Source of the DNA: Ga0077555 sp963746315
GTDB lineage: Bacteria; Pseudomonadota; Alphaproteobacteria; Rhizobiales; Hyphomicrobiaceae
Assembly: GCA_963746315.1 (NCBI GenBank)
Contig: CAVVAR010000012.1
Coordinates: 1,860,001 to 1,924,000 of the forward strand
Reading direction: 5' to 3'
DNA length: 64,000 nucleotides
The notes under the pieces were generated by a model. It was given only the letters and a program-made list of their open reading frames with translations, did not search any database and was not told where the DNA came from. The position numbers were made by a program, and so were the translations under genes. This document shows, piece after piece, positions 43,273-51,889 of this stretch (its first letter is position 1; each line of letters starts with the position of its first letter).

Positions 43273-44478
43273 ATGCGTGTCTCGGCGCGACGCTCTTGCC
43301 TGCAAATTGCGGCAGCCGTGGTGACGGTCATGGGCATCGCGGGGCCGGCAGTCGCCGAGAGCAGCGACGCAATTGGCCGATTGCTCGCGGAGCGATTTGC
43401 CGAGGACGGCAGGCCGTCGACGCCAGCGGGGCGGACCCACACGGTGGAGCCCGCCACGCGGCCGCCCGCCGCCGAGGAGCAGCGCATGCTCGAGGAACTC
43501 GACATGCTCGAGCGCGCGCGAGCCGAGGCCGAGTCGAGGCTCCAATCCCACCAGGACGCGCGCGGCTCTTCGCCGACCGAGCCACCCAGTGTATCTGACA
43601 CAAAGCGCCGGGAGGACGACGAGCGCCGGATCGCCGAGGAGCGCAGACAAGCCGCGGCAGCGGCTCGCGCCGCCGAGGAAGCCCGCAGAGCCGAGGACGA
43701 GCGCAAGGCCCGCGAGGCCGAGTTGGCCCAGATGGAAGCCGAGCGAGAGGCCGAGGCGGCGCGCATTGACGAGGCACTTCGTCAAGCACGGGCCGCCCGC
43801 GAGGAACGTGGCCGGCACTCCCCCGCATCGAGCCACGACCCGGTCGCCCGAGCCACGCCATCGGCCGATGCTGAGGGCGACATCCACGCGGTGCGCAGCC
43901 CTGGCACCGCAGAGCCAACGGATCGGTTGCAGCAGCCCTCCTGGCCGGCCCGGCCGGGCCCTGAGCCGGAGACCGGCGATCGTTGGCGCAGCGAAACGCG
44001 CGTCACGGTTCTCATGACAATGGAGCCCGGCAACCGCGGCATCCGCCGCCATAACAAGACAGCCGATCCGCTGCTTTGCGGCGAGCGCGGATGCTACGTC
44101 GGAGCTGGCGCCGATGCCCCGGCCGAATTCCTGCCGCGGCGCCGTGCCCTGGGTGCCGGACGCACGCTCGGCGAACGCGCCGGCGCCTGCCGCAACTCAC
44201 TGGGCTGCGTCTTCCGGTCCGTCGATCTGATCGCCTACCCGGCTGCGGTACAGCCCATCGACATGCGCTTTCTGCGTCACGACCGGCGCCAGCCACTGGT
44301 CGTACTCGAGCCATCGGACTGCCAACTGTCGGACGGCCGTCTCGCCTGCACGTCCCTCCAGGGCCCCGACTACACGATGTGGATCGTACCGGAGCGCCTA
44401 GCGGAGGCGGCGGGTCCCGCCGAGCTCGAGCGCGTCCTCGAGGCGGGCCTCGTGGGGACCGAGACCGCATCCCGTTGA
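43273..44478 (+). CDS. Exported coiled-coil protein of unknown function
   Basis: This 401-residue protein starts at 43273 after GAGGAGG. The first 30 residues form a signal peptide with cleavage near PAVAES. A long, charged coiled coil rich in Arg, Glu and Ala (about residues 70-185) follows, then a Pro-rich linker. A C-terminal Cys-containing domain (about 240-401) has pairs in LLCGERGCYVG, GACRNSLGCVF and PSDCQLSDGRLACTS that may form disulfides. No family is recognised. It converges on the RTX protein gene. A periplasmic structural or scaffolding role is inference from the coiled coil. Confidence 0.75.
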   Translation: MRVSARRSCLQIAAAVVTVMGIAGPAVAESSDAIGRLLAERFAEDGRPSTPAGRTHTVEPATRPPAAEEQRMLEELDMLERARAEAESRLQSHQDARGSSPTEPPSVSDTKRREDDERRIAEERRQAAAAARAAEEARRAEDERKAREAELAQMEAEREAEAARIDEALRQARAAREERGRHSPASSHDPVARATPSADAEGDIHAVRSPGTAEPTDRLQQPSWPARPGPEPETGDRWRSETRVTVLMTMEPGNRGIRRHNKTADPLLCGERGCYVGAGADAPAEFLPRRRALGAGRTLGERAGACRNSLGCVFRSVDLIAYPAAVQPIDMRFLRHDRRQPLVVLEPSDCQLSDGRLACTSLQGPDYTMWIVPERLAEAAGPAELERVLEAGLVGTETASR

Positions 44479-44575
44479 TCGAGCGGGCGAGGCTTTAGGC
44501 TGTCGGTCGCGATGCGCGCCGCCTCTGGCCGGCGAAGGGCAACATACCCGACGCATGCCGCCCGCCCGCCAATGA

Positions 44576-46888
44576 TCAGGCAAGGATCGCGCCCGAGGCC
44601 AGCAGGTCGGCCGCGGTCGTATCGTACACGCCCTCGAGCAACGCCACGTCGTGGAAGGTGCCGCCAATATCGACGGACACCATCGAGCCGTGCTTGCCTT
44701 CCGTCACGCGGACGTGGTCCTCGGCGTCCCCTTTGAACTTCTTCAGAATGTCGTGGAGATCGAGCACGTCCCCTTCGGTGAAGTCGGTGACCACGTCGAC
44801 CCCGAGATGCCGGCCGCCAGAGACGATGTCCTTGGCGAGCCACTGGAAGGTGTCGTTGCCTTGACCGCCCGTCAGCGTATCCGCGCCCGCCATGCCGCGC
44901 AGCACGTCGCTGCCGGCGCCACCGTCCAACATATCGGCCTTGCTCGAGCCCTTGAACGTATCCGCGAAGGAAGATCCGACGTAGCTCTCGAAGCCCGAGA
45001 ACGTATCCGTGCCCATGCCGATAGCCGACTTCTTGGATACATCGATCATCATGGAGCCAGAGGCTTCCGAGAAGTCGAGGGTGTCGAAGCCGGAGCCGCC
45101 CTTGTAGGCGTCGTCGCCCTGGCCGGCGACGACGACGTCATCGCCAGACGAGCCATTGACGATGTCGTTGCCAGCGCCGTCATAGATGACGTCGTTGCCA
45201 CTGTTGCCGTTGAGATCGTCGTCGCCCTCACCGCCGTAGAGCGTGTCGTTGTCCTTCCCGCCGGAGATCACATCGTTACCGGTCTCGCCGTGCAACTCGT
45301 CGTTGCCGGCATTGCCGAAGATGGTGTCGTCTCCGTCGCCGGCGTGAACCACGTCGTCGTCGGCCTTGTCGGGCTTTGCCGGCTTCTCGGGCTTGCCGCT
45401 GGTCTCGACCGCCGCGAAGGTGCGAAAGACCTCGACGCCCGCGGTGTCCTTCGGAGCGATGGACTTGCCCCCGCCGTAGATGACGTCGGAGCCCGCACCG
45501 CCTACGATCTGATCGTTACCGCTACCGCCGACGATGGTGTTGGCGTCGTCCGCGAGCACGACCTCGATGGAGCCAGAGGTGGTCGCGGTCGAGCCGTTGG
45601 CCTCCGACGAGGTGGCCGTCACGGTCAGCGAGAACCCGGCATTGACCGTCGCCGTCATGACCAGACCCGGCAGCATGTCCGGAGTGAGTGTCCAGGTGCC
45701 GTCGCCGTTGTCGACACCCGCAGACAGAACCGCCCCCGCAGGAAGGTCAGATAAGGTGATGGCAAGAGCTTCCGAGCCGTCGAGATCGCCGAGGGCTGCA
45801 GCGATGTCGAGTGGCACCTCGACCTGAGACGCGCCGTTGCCCAGAAGCAGATCGTTGCCGTTGCCGCCGTCGATCAGGTCTGCGCCGGCGCCACCCTCAA
45901 GAACATTGTCGGAGCCATTACCGATAACCTCCTGCGTCGGCGTGGCGACAACCGGGGAAATCACCGTCAACTCAGGCGCGTCTGCGACGGCCTCGACGTT
46001 GAGCTGAACCTCCTGCTCGACGATGTGGCCGTTTCCGTCGTCGACGGCGACGCGGAAGACAGCCACGCCCGACCAGTTCGCGGCTGGCGTATAGGTGTAA
46101 GCGCCGGTGGCCTCGTCGAGCGTCAGCGTGCCATGCTCCGGCGCACTCACGACAGAGAATGAAAGCGTGTCGCCGTCGACGTCGGTCGCCTCGACGACGC
46201 CGTTGTAGGCGACGTCCTCGGCCACGGTGGCCTCGACGATCGCCGCGACCTCAGGTGCCTGGTTTAAGAGGCTGTCGAGGGGAACCTCGTTGCCGTCGAG
46301 GATGACGCGGACGTTCTCGATCGTGTCCATCACCACGCCGACCGAGCTCAGCGTCAGCGCGTTGCCTTTCGCCTGGGCGTTGAGCGCGGTGGTGCTCCCG
46401 GCCGCCGACTGCTCGGCGACCATAAAATCTTTCAGAGCTTGAAGATCGGCGCGGACCTCGGGGGTGAGTTGCGCGGACGTAAGGTGCAGCTCGAGAGTGT
46501 CATTGCCGGCCTCACCGTGCATCGTGTCGGTGCCTTCACCGATGGCATGGACGAATGTGTCGTTGCCGATGCTGCCGAACGCGGTGTCGTTGCCCATGCC
46601 GCCGACCAGCGTGTCATCGCCGCTGTCGCCCATCATGCCGTCGTTGCCAGCCTCACCGAAGATGAGGTCGTGGATGCCGCCGCCGTAGAAAGTGTCGTTG
46701 CCTTCGCCGCCATAAAGCGTGTCGTTGCCGTACTCTCCGACGAGGACGTCCCAGCCGTCGCCGCCGTAAACGAGGTCATTGCCGGTGCTGGCATAAACGG
46801 TGTCGTTGCCGCCGTGCATATAGATCACGTCGTCTTCGGTCGTTCCGTTGATGCGCTCTCTCGCATCCGTCCCATTCAAATTTGCCAT
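44576..46888 (-). CDS. RTX calcium-binding protein with cadherin-like domain and type I secretion tail
   Basis: This 770-residue acidic protein has several blocks of GGxGxDxxx RTX nonapeptides (near residues 10-120 and 440-650). These are separated by a tandem-95/cadherin-like domain (VAEDVAYNGVVEATDVDGDTLSFSV...YTPAANWSGVAVFRVAVDDGNG) and an Ig-like segment. The last 100 residues (TFQWLAKDIVSGGRHLGVDVV ... DTTAADLLASGAIL) look like a type I secretion target domain. No signal peptide is present, consistent with ABC-type secretion. It is likely a surface or secreted adhesin or Ca2+-dependent structural protein. The start at 46888 has GGGAGGG upstream. No secretion genes adjoin it. Confidence 0.93.
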   Translation of the reverse strand: MANLNGTDARERINGTTEDDVIYMHGGNDTVYASTGNDLVYGGDGWDVLVGEYGNDTLYGGEGNDTFYGGGIHDLIFGEAGNDGMMGDSGDDTLVGGMGNDTAFGSIGNDTFVHAIGEGTDTMHGEAGNDTLELHLTSAQLTPEVRADLQALKDFMVAEQSAAGSTTALNAQAKGNALTLSSVGVVMDTIENVRVILDGNEVPLDSLLNQAPEVAAIVEATVAEDVAYNGVVEATDVDGDTLSFSVVSAPEHGTLTLDEATGAYTYTPAANWSGVAVFRVAVDDGNGHIVEQEVQLNVEAVADAPELTVISPVVATPTQEVIGNGSDNVLEGGAGADLIDGGNGNDLLLGNGASQVEVPLDIAAALGDLDGSEALAITLSDLPAGAVLSAGVDNGDGTWTLTPDMLPGLVMTATVNAGFSLTVTATSSEANGSTATTSGSIEVVLADDANTIVGGSGNDQIVGGAGSDVIYGGGKSIAPKDTAGVEVFRTFAAVETSGKPEKPAKPDKADDDVVHAGDGDDTIFGNAGNDELHGETGNDVISGGKDNDTLYGGEGDDDLNGNSGNDVIYDGAGNDIVNGSSGDDVVVAGQGDDAYKGGSGFDTLDFSEASGSMMIDVSKKSAIGMGTDTFSGFESYVGSSFADTFKGSSKADMLDGGAGSDVLRGMAGADTLTGGQGNDTFQWLAKDIVSGGRHLGVDVVTDFTEGDVLDLHDILKKFKGDAEDHVRVTEGKHGSMVSVDIGGTFHDVALLEGVYDTTAADLLASGAILA

Positions 46889-47015
46889 GGCACACCCTCC
46901 CTCGCCCAACGCAACCCAGTCGGGGCCTTCAGGTGGCGACAATGCCGGAGGGGTTTTAAGATCACGTCCTCGAAAACCGTCGAGTTTTAGCTAAAGATGG
47001 TCGAGTCGAACGCCC

Positions 47016-47702
47016 TCAATGGCGAGCAGCCGCGGCTCGCACTGCCCGCCCGAACGGTCGAGTTGCTGGCACATTGACGACCTTCATACCGGTGAGCCTC
47101 CAAGACAGGCGCTGCATCTCCATCACCGCATGCCAAGTGCGCCCGCTGACGATACGATCTGCGACCTCGATCTCGATGCGGGTCGGCGAAACAAAAGACC
47201 ATCGCTCGACACGTTGCATGAGCGCCGCAATGCGCGCGGCCGGCGTGTCCTGCAGGAGCCGCACATGCCATGACTGCGGCGCTGGCGTGACGGCCGCGGC
47301 CACGAGTTTGGCCGACGCCTGGGCTGCCCCCCGCGCAGCCGCAACGCGCTGCTTCCACGTCTGGCGCCAAGCGTAGAGTTTGGGTGCTCCCTCGGCTGAC
47401 ACGTAGCGGTCGATCAACGGATCGGCCAGATACGGCAATGCGGCAGCCTTCATTCGTTGCCAGAGACTGGGCCGCGGCAGCCCGGCGGCATCTGAAAGCT
47501 CGGTTAACGCAATCCGGGTCTCGCCAAGAGACGACTTGAGCGACTGGCGAACCGCTGGCCAATCCACCTTGTCGCGGAGACGGCCCGTATCGCCGGAGAC
47601 AACGGCTTCGCGGATCTGCCAAGCAGCGATCATGGGCGCCACGCCATAGGCGCCGAGCCCGATCACGGCCAGAACCATCAGTGACACAACTTTGCGCAGC
47701 AT
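47016..47702 (-). CDS. DUF2939-domain protein
   Basis: The protein has a single N-terminal membrane helix (RKVVSLMVLAVIGLGAYGVAPMIAAWQI) followed by the DUF2939 core: AWQIREAVVSGDTGRLRDKVDWPAVRQSLKSSLGE, then a helical domain of about 130 residues and a final beta-rich stretch (VSPTRIEIEVADRIVSG). The family has no established function. The start is taken at 47702; ATG codons at 47717 and further up to 47864 are in frame but add non-membrane residues. The upstream side holds two tRNA-like sequences on the same strand. Confidence 0.8.
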   Translation of the reverse strand: MLRKVVSLMVLAVIGLGAYGVAPMIAAWQIREAVVSGDTGRLRDKVDWPAVRQSLKSSLGETRIALTELSDAAGLPRPSLWQRMKAAALPYLADPLIDRYVSAEGAPKLYAWRQTWKQRVAAARGAAQASAKLVAAAVTPAPQSWHVRLLQDTPAARIAALMQRVERWSFVSPTRIEIEVADRIVSGRTWHAVMEMQRLSWRLTGMKVVNVPATRPFGRAVRAAAARH

Positions 47703-47875
47703 TCGGAGAGCCCCCATCGCCGCATGCGAGGCATCGACGCGACTCAGTCTCGGATGCGACGCCGGCGCGAGTAGGGCGCGGACGACGCTACCCAACGTCG
47801 CAAGTAGAAAAGTGTTCATCGCCCACACCGGGAACTGCCGCAGAATCGCCTGGATCTGGCTCAACCGGACGATGA

Positions 47876-47954
47876 TGGTCAGTGCGGATGGATTTGAACC
47901 ACCGGTCTCCTGCGTCCAAGGCAGGCGGGGACGACCAGCCTCCCTTACGCACTG
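47876..47954 (-). tRNA. tRNA-Pro(TGG)-like gene, divergent
   Basis: The minus strand folds into a complete cloverleaf of 76 nt plus encoded CCA. The acceptor stem is CAGTGCG/CGCACTG with C1-G72 and A73; the D-loop contains GG; the anticodon stem is CCTGC/GCAGG with loop CTTGGAC, giving anticodon TGG; the variable loop has five bases; and the T-loop is TTCAAAT. C1-G72, A73 and G35-G36 are the bacterial Pro identity set. The D-stem has one A-C mismatch, and the sequence is unlike the tRNA-Pro at 5639-5715. It could be a functional or decaying Pro tRNA. Confidence 0.6.
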
Positions 47955-47986
47955 TCATGCCGGGCCCAATGCCGCGGCAGAAAAAA

Positions 47987-48076
47987 TGGTGAAGCGCCAG
48001 GGAGTCGAACCCCTCGGCATCCGCCCGTCGGTTTCTTAGCCCTCCGGGTTACAGCCGGATGACGGGGCAGCGCTTC
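47987..48076 (-). other. tRNA-Tyr(GTA)-like sequence lacking a normal D-arm
   Basis: A 7-bp acceptor stem GAAGCGC/GCGCTTC, A73 and encoded CCA bracket 90 nt. The T-arm has a TTCGACT loop with one mismatch and one wobble in its stem. A perfect 5-bp stem TCCGG/CCGGA encloses a CTGTAAC loop, giving anticodon GTA (Tyr). Only ten bases lie between acceptor and anticodon stems, so the D-arm is missing, and the variable region is unusually long (28 nt). It is 32 bases before the Pro-like tRNA on the same strand. Probably a degenerate tRNA. Confidence 0.5.
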
Positions 48077-48153
48077 ATCGAGCCAGGCCAGAGGGCACAC
48101 TCCCCTCCCCGCCTCGCGACCGTCGCGGGACGGCCACGGAGCAGGGAGGGAGA

Positions 48154-48696
48154 TCAGGCTTCAAGCTCGGCATCCCAGTAGAGATAGTCGAGCCAGGTCT
48201 GGTGCAGATGCTGGGCAGGACGCGCTCGCCGCGCCCGCATCAGATCGCGCGCCGTCGGCACCTTCGGCGGCGTCGCCGGTTTCATGACCAGCGACGCGCC
48301 CTTCCGGCCATTGCATGATCCGCACGCCGTTACGACGTTTTCCCAGCACGTCCCGCCGCCGAGCGACCGTGGCAACACGTGGTCGAACGTCAGGCGCGCA
48401 GGCGGCAACACCGCCAGGCAGTACTGGCAGGTGAAGCCGTCGCGCAGAAACACGTGGTACCGGGTGAACGCCACCTGCTGCCGGTGCCGGCGATAGCGCC
48501 TGAGCGCCACCACCGACGGCAGACGCACCACCCGCGAGGGGCTGCGCACCACCCTGTCATACTCGGCGACGACGGCAACCCGGTCGCGGACGACCTCGCC
48601 CACTGCCTCCTGCCAGGAGACGAGCGATAACGGAAACAGGCTCATTGGCCGAAAATCGGCATTGAGCAATAGAGCGGGATATTCGGTCGCCTGCAT
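48154..48696 (-). CDS. HNH endonuclease
   Basis: This 180-residue protein has a classic HNH domain with zinc cysteines: FTCQYCLAVLPPARLTFDHVLPRSLGGGTCWENVVTACGSCNGRKG (CxxC, catalytic DH, Asn, then CxxC). The N-terminal half (residues 1-90) is helical with the LLLNADFRPMSLFPLSLVSWQEAV block conserved in this group, which is widespread in Alphaproteobacteria and usually stands alone. Roles in DNA repair or restriction have been proposed for relatives, without proof. No methylase or other defence gene is nearby. An empty stretch of about 600 bases lies upstream. Confidence 0.92.
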   Translation of the reverse strand: MQATEYPALLLNADFRPMSLFPLSLVSWQEAVGEVVRDRVAVVAEYDRVVRSPSRVVRLPSVVALRRYRRHRQQVAFTRYHVFLRDGFTCQYCLAVLPPARLTFDHVLPRSLGGGTCWENVVTACGSCNGRKGASLVMKPATPPKVPTARDLMRARRARPAQHLHQTWLDYLYWDAELEA

Positions 48697-49289
48697 ACCG
48701 GCCTCCTTTCCTGATCTCGAAGATTATCGGCATGCCTTCGCCTATCGCAGAAATCGAGCTGATTATATCGAGCAGATCTCCACAATTTCTGATTTGCGCG
48801 GCGGCATGAGAAAGTGCTCGCATTTCAACGCAGCGCCGAACAGGCAGAGCCTGAGTACCAACAGCTCACGAGCATCGCAACGAGATCGACGCACAGCTGG
48901 CGCCCCCGATCGGCCAGACCAATGGAGAGAACGTCCTCGGCGGAGGTTCAAAAGCCGCTCGGGACGCATAAGTCCCTATTCAGATCAGACCGTGCGCAGC
49001 CCTTCGCCATCAACGCAAGACGCTGCGAAGCCCGTCATGCTCGGTCGGTAAGACTAGGCAGAGGCGGCGCAGGGCGCGTGGGCGTTATGTGATGCGAACC
49101 GCATCGGGGGCCTCGGGTTATCCGTTCAGGAGGGTGATCGATAGAACAGCCGGCAATTCCACCGACGCTGGCTATTTGCCGGAATTAATGCCCTCTGTCA
49201 ATCGCGTCGTTCGAGTTCATTCTTACGCGATAGAGAAACGATGCCCGGGAATATCGGAGTATCGCGACAAGCTGCGAGCGGGACGGGGA
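48697..49289. other. Long stretch without a recognisable gene
   Basis: About 590 bases upstream of the HNH gene and downstream of the binding protein contain only short frames without known motifs or ribosome binding sites. The first 100 bases are visibly more AT-rich than the surroundings (for example TGATTATATCG). A small perfect palindrome GATGCG-AAC-CGCATC lies near 49092-49106. It could hold the HNH promoter or a small RNA, but I cannot show either. Confidence 0.3.
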
Positions 49290-49317
49290 ACCGTCCGGCA
49301 CCAAAGGGCCGGACGGT
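49290..49317 (-). terminator. Hairpin after the substrate-binding protein gene
   Basis: ACCGTCCGGC and GCCGGACGGT form a perfect 10-bp stem with an eight-base loop, ten bases past the stop of the minus-strand gene at 49327. No T-run follows, so termination may need Rho. Confidence 0.55.
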
Positions 49318-49326
49318 GAAAGGGCG

Positions 49327-50058
49327 TCAGGCCAGGGGAGCGACCGACAGGCCTTTGGCGCCGTGCTTGTCGATGAAGCTCTGCACGAGCCCCGTACGCT
49401 TCGCCTCCTCGACGAAGGCCGCGAGCCAGGGCGCCGCCTTCACGTTCTTCTTCGGCGTGCCGATGGCCTGCTGCACAGCCGAGAACTTGCCGTCGAGGAT
49501 GCGCGCTCCCGGCAGCTTCTTGACGTCGTCGATAAGGCGGGGGCGCAGACCAGCCAACACCTCGAGCTTCTCGGAGACGAACTTCTCGAACGAGGCATCG
49601 AGGGTGTCGGTGCGCACGAGGGTCGCCTGCTTGATGTTGTTCTCGAGCCAGAGACCGTAGGCCGAACGACCCGTGACTGAGATGCGGACGCCGGGCTTGT
49701 CGACGTCGGCCATCGATTGGATGGGCGAGCCGGCGGGGACGAGATAGGTCGACTCGATCTCGCAATAGGCCGCCGTGAACGCGATCGTCTTGGCGCGCTG
49801 CGGCTCGGCGCCGATATTGCCGATGTCCCAGACGTTCTTTTCCGCGTCGTCCCCAAGCTCACCGGGCGACTTGTAGGGGACGAGCTTCAGCGGCACGCCG
49901 AGGCGCCGGGCGACCTCGGCCGCCATGTCCGGCGAGACGCCCACGGGGTCGCCCAATGCGGTCTTACCCGTCACCAGCAGGAAGTTCGACATGTTGATTC
50001 CGGCGCGCAAAACACCGGTCGGCGCCAGCTCGGCGACGATGTCGGGGGAAACGGACAT
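49327..50058 (-). CDS. Family-3 substrate-binding protein without signal peptide
   Basis: This 243-residue protein has the SBP_bac_3/amino-acid-binding fold: LRAGINMSNFLLVTG, PVGVSPDMAAEVARRLGVPLKLVPYK, DIGNIGAEPQRAKTIAFTAAY and the hinge region VRISVTGRSAYGLWLENNIKQ. The N-terminus (MSVSPDIVAELAPTG) begins directly on the fold with no signal peptide, which is unusual for a periplasmic binding protein. It may be cytoplasmic, or be an enzyme-like relative such as a cyclohexadienyl-dehydratase-type protein. It is divergent from the ABC ATPase at 50203, but no permease adjoins either gene. Confidence 0.85.
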   Translation of the reverse strand: MSVSPDIVAELAPTGVLRAGINMSNFLLVTGKTALGDPVGVSPDMAAEVARRLGVPLKLVPYKSPGELGDDAEKNVWDIGNIGAEPQRAKTIAFTAAYCEIESTYLVPAGSPIQSMADVDKPGVRISVTGRSAYGLWLENNIKQATLVRTDTLDASFEKFVSEKLEVLAGLRPRLIDDVKKLPGARILDGKFSAVQQAIGTPKKNVKAAPWLAAFVEEAKRTGLVQSFIDKHGAKGLSVAPLA

Positions 50059-50202
50059 GCTTGGCTCCTTCTCGGAAATGGACCTCTGGCTCGAGGCTCG
50101 CCCGACAGTAGGGTGAAGCAGGCGCGCCCAGCAACCTCGGCTGCGTCCGCCTCCGCGGCCGCATTGCCGAGACGAGGCCGGTCACATAGTGTCCCGTGAC
50201 CC

Positions 50203-51393
50203 ATGCCGGCCCCGGCCGACGACGCGGAGCATCCATTGAAACTGACTGACCTTCTCGGCCGAAGGACGCCCGCAGCGGCAGCCGAGGAGCCGCCGCCCAA
50301 GCCGGCCCGCGCCGGCGCCGCGTTCGCCGCAAGTTTGACTTTCGAGGGCGTCGAGCGGCGGTATGGCGAGGTGCTGGCGCTCGCCGGCGTCTCTCTCGAC
50401 ATCGAGCCGGGCGAGATCGTCTGCCTCCTCGGACCTTCGGGATGCGGCAAGACGACGTTGCTGCGGATCGCGTCTGGCATCGAGAAGCCGTCGGCGGGCC
50501 GCGTGCTGATCAGCGGGCGCGAGGTCGCCGGGCCAAATCGCTTCGTGCCGCCGGAGAAGCGGCACGTCGGGCTCATGTTCCAGGACTTCGCGCTGTTCCC
50601 GCACCTGACCATTCTCGACAACGTCGCGTTCGGGCTGAAGGGCCTGGCTCGCGAGGAAGCCGGAAGAGAGGCCCGTGCGGTGCTGTCGCGCGTCGGTATG
50701 CTCCGGCATGCGGACAAGTACCCGCACATGCTCTCTGGAGGCGAGCAACAGCGCGTGGCGCTGGCCCGGGCGATCGTGCCGCGTCCCGCCGTGATGCTGA
50801 TGGACGAGCCCTTCTCAGGGCTCGACGTGCACCTTCGCGAGCGCCTGCAGGAGGAGACCACCGCGATCCTGCGCGAGACCCGGGCAACGTCGATCATCGT
50901 CACCCACCATCCCGAGGAGGCCATGCGGCTCGCCGACCGGATTGCGGTGATGCGGCGCGGTCGTCTGGTGCAGGTCGGGCGCGCGCGGGACTTGCATCGC
51001 AACCCCAACGACCTGTTCGTTGCCCGTCTGTTCTCGGAGATTAACGAGATCCCCTGGACGGTGGAGGGCGGCGCCCTGCGCACGCCCGTTGGCACATTCT
51101 GGGTCCCCGAGATCGCCGAGGGCGAGCGCGCCGTGCTCTGCTTGCGCCAGCGTGCGATCGAGCTGACGGAGATCGGCCAGGGACTGCCGGCGCGCATCGT
51201 CAGGGTCAAGCCGCTCGGTGATGCCGTGCTGATCGATCTCGCCGTGCAGGGCTTCGAGGGGCACCTCCGGGCCCGTGTACGAGAGAGCGAGCTGCCGGCG
51301 CGGCAGACCGAGGTCGCGGTCCGGATCGATCCGGCGCGCGTCCTGGTATTTCCCGCGGACGAAGCCGACGGCGAGCCGGCCACATCGTCGTAG
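50203..51393 (+). CDS. ABC transporter ATP-binding protein (FbpC/PotA type)
   Basis: This 396-residue ATPase has Walker A GPSGCGKTT, the Q-loop in FQDFALFPHL, signature LSGGEQQRVALARA, Walker B VMLMDEPFSGLD and the H-loop VTHHPEEAMR. A C-terminal TOBE-type domain (about 290-396) follows. It matches the iron(III)/spermidine import group. An Ala/Pro-rich N-terminal extension of about 45 residues is unusual. Neither permease nor a signal-bearing binding protein lies beside it, so the partner genes must be elsewhere or the system is incomplete. Confidence 0.92.
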   Translation: MPAPADDAEHPLKLTDLLGRRTPAAAAEEPPPKPARAGAAFAASLTFEGVERRYGEVLALAGVSLDIEPGEIVCLLGPSGCGKTTLLRIASGIEKPSAGRVLISGREVAGPNRFVPPEKRHVGLMFQDFALFPHLTILDNVAFGLKGLAREEAGREARAVLSRVGMLRHADKYPHMLSGGEQQRVALARAIVPRPAVMLMDEPFSGLDVHLRERLQEETTAILRETRATSIIVTHHPEEAMRLADRIAVMRRGRLVQVGRARDLHRNPNDLFVARLFSEINEIPWTVEGGALRTPVGTFWVPEIAEGERAVLCLRQRAIELTEIGQGLPARIVRVKPLGDAVLIDLAVQGFEGHLRARVRESELPARQTEVAVRIDPARVLVFPADEADGEPATSS

Positions 51394-51535
51394 CACACGA
51401 CGCCGGCGGCCTGGATGCTCTGGGTCCAGACGAAACCATTACCGCTCCTTAACTTGCGGCCTGGGTTCGTGTCTGCGATAGTGCTTCCGATCATAAAGTG
51501 GGCGTAGCTACGCCTGAGATGGAGTACCCGAAGAC

Positions 51536-51775
51536 ATGGGCAGCTTGAGCGTCTGGCACTGGCTGATCTTCCTCGCCGTTGCGCTTCTGTTCTTTGGGGG
51601 CGGCGGCAAGATTTCGGCTGTCATGGGCGATTTCGCCAAGGGTATCAAAAGCTTCAAGAAGGGCCTGCAGGACGACGCCGAGGAGGCCAACAAGCCGGCC
51701 GAGCATCCTCGCACGATCGAGGCCACGAAGACCCAGGATACGCACCCGACAGGGACCGGCAGCAAGGTCGGCTGA
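51536..51775 (+). CDS. tatA: Twin-arginine translocase subunit TatA
   Basis: This 79-residue protein has an N-terminal membrane helix (residues 6-22), the hinge FFGGGGKISAVMGDFAKGIKSFKKG that begins the amphipathic helix, and a charged cytoplasmic tail. TatA forms the pore-like assembly that lets folded proteins cross the inner membrane. The GGGGKI hinge is glycine-richer than the usual FGxGK. It is the first gene of tatA-tatB-tatC, followed by serS and surE, a standard alphaproteobacterial order. The 140-base upstream gap should hold the promoter. Confidence 0.93.
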   Translation: MGSLSVWHWLIFLAVALLFFGGGGKISAVMGDFAKGIKSFKKGLQDDAEEANKPAEHPRTIEATKTQDTHPTGTGSKVG

Positions 51776-51889
51776 AGCGACGCCGATCCCCGATCGCCAA
51801 GTGTCCTGCTCCCGGGCTCGGGAGCCGGACCTCCGGCCGACGCCTAACGAGCCCTGCGCAGTTGCCCCGGGCAGCAGAAACCGGACACG

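Noticed and set aside
47987..48076. selC (tRNA-Sec) as an explanation for the long tRNA-like sequence
   Set aside because: Length and long variable region fit loosely, but the anticodon is GTA, not TCA, and the acceptor stem is 7 bp. It gives no support to the selenoprotein idea.
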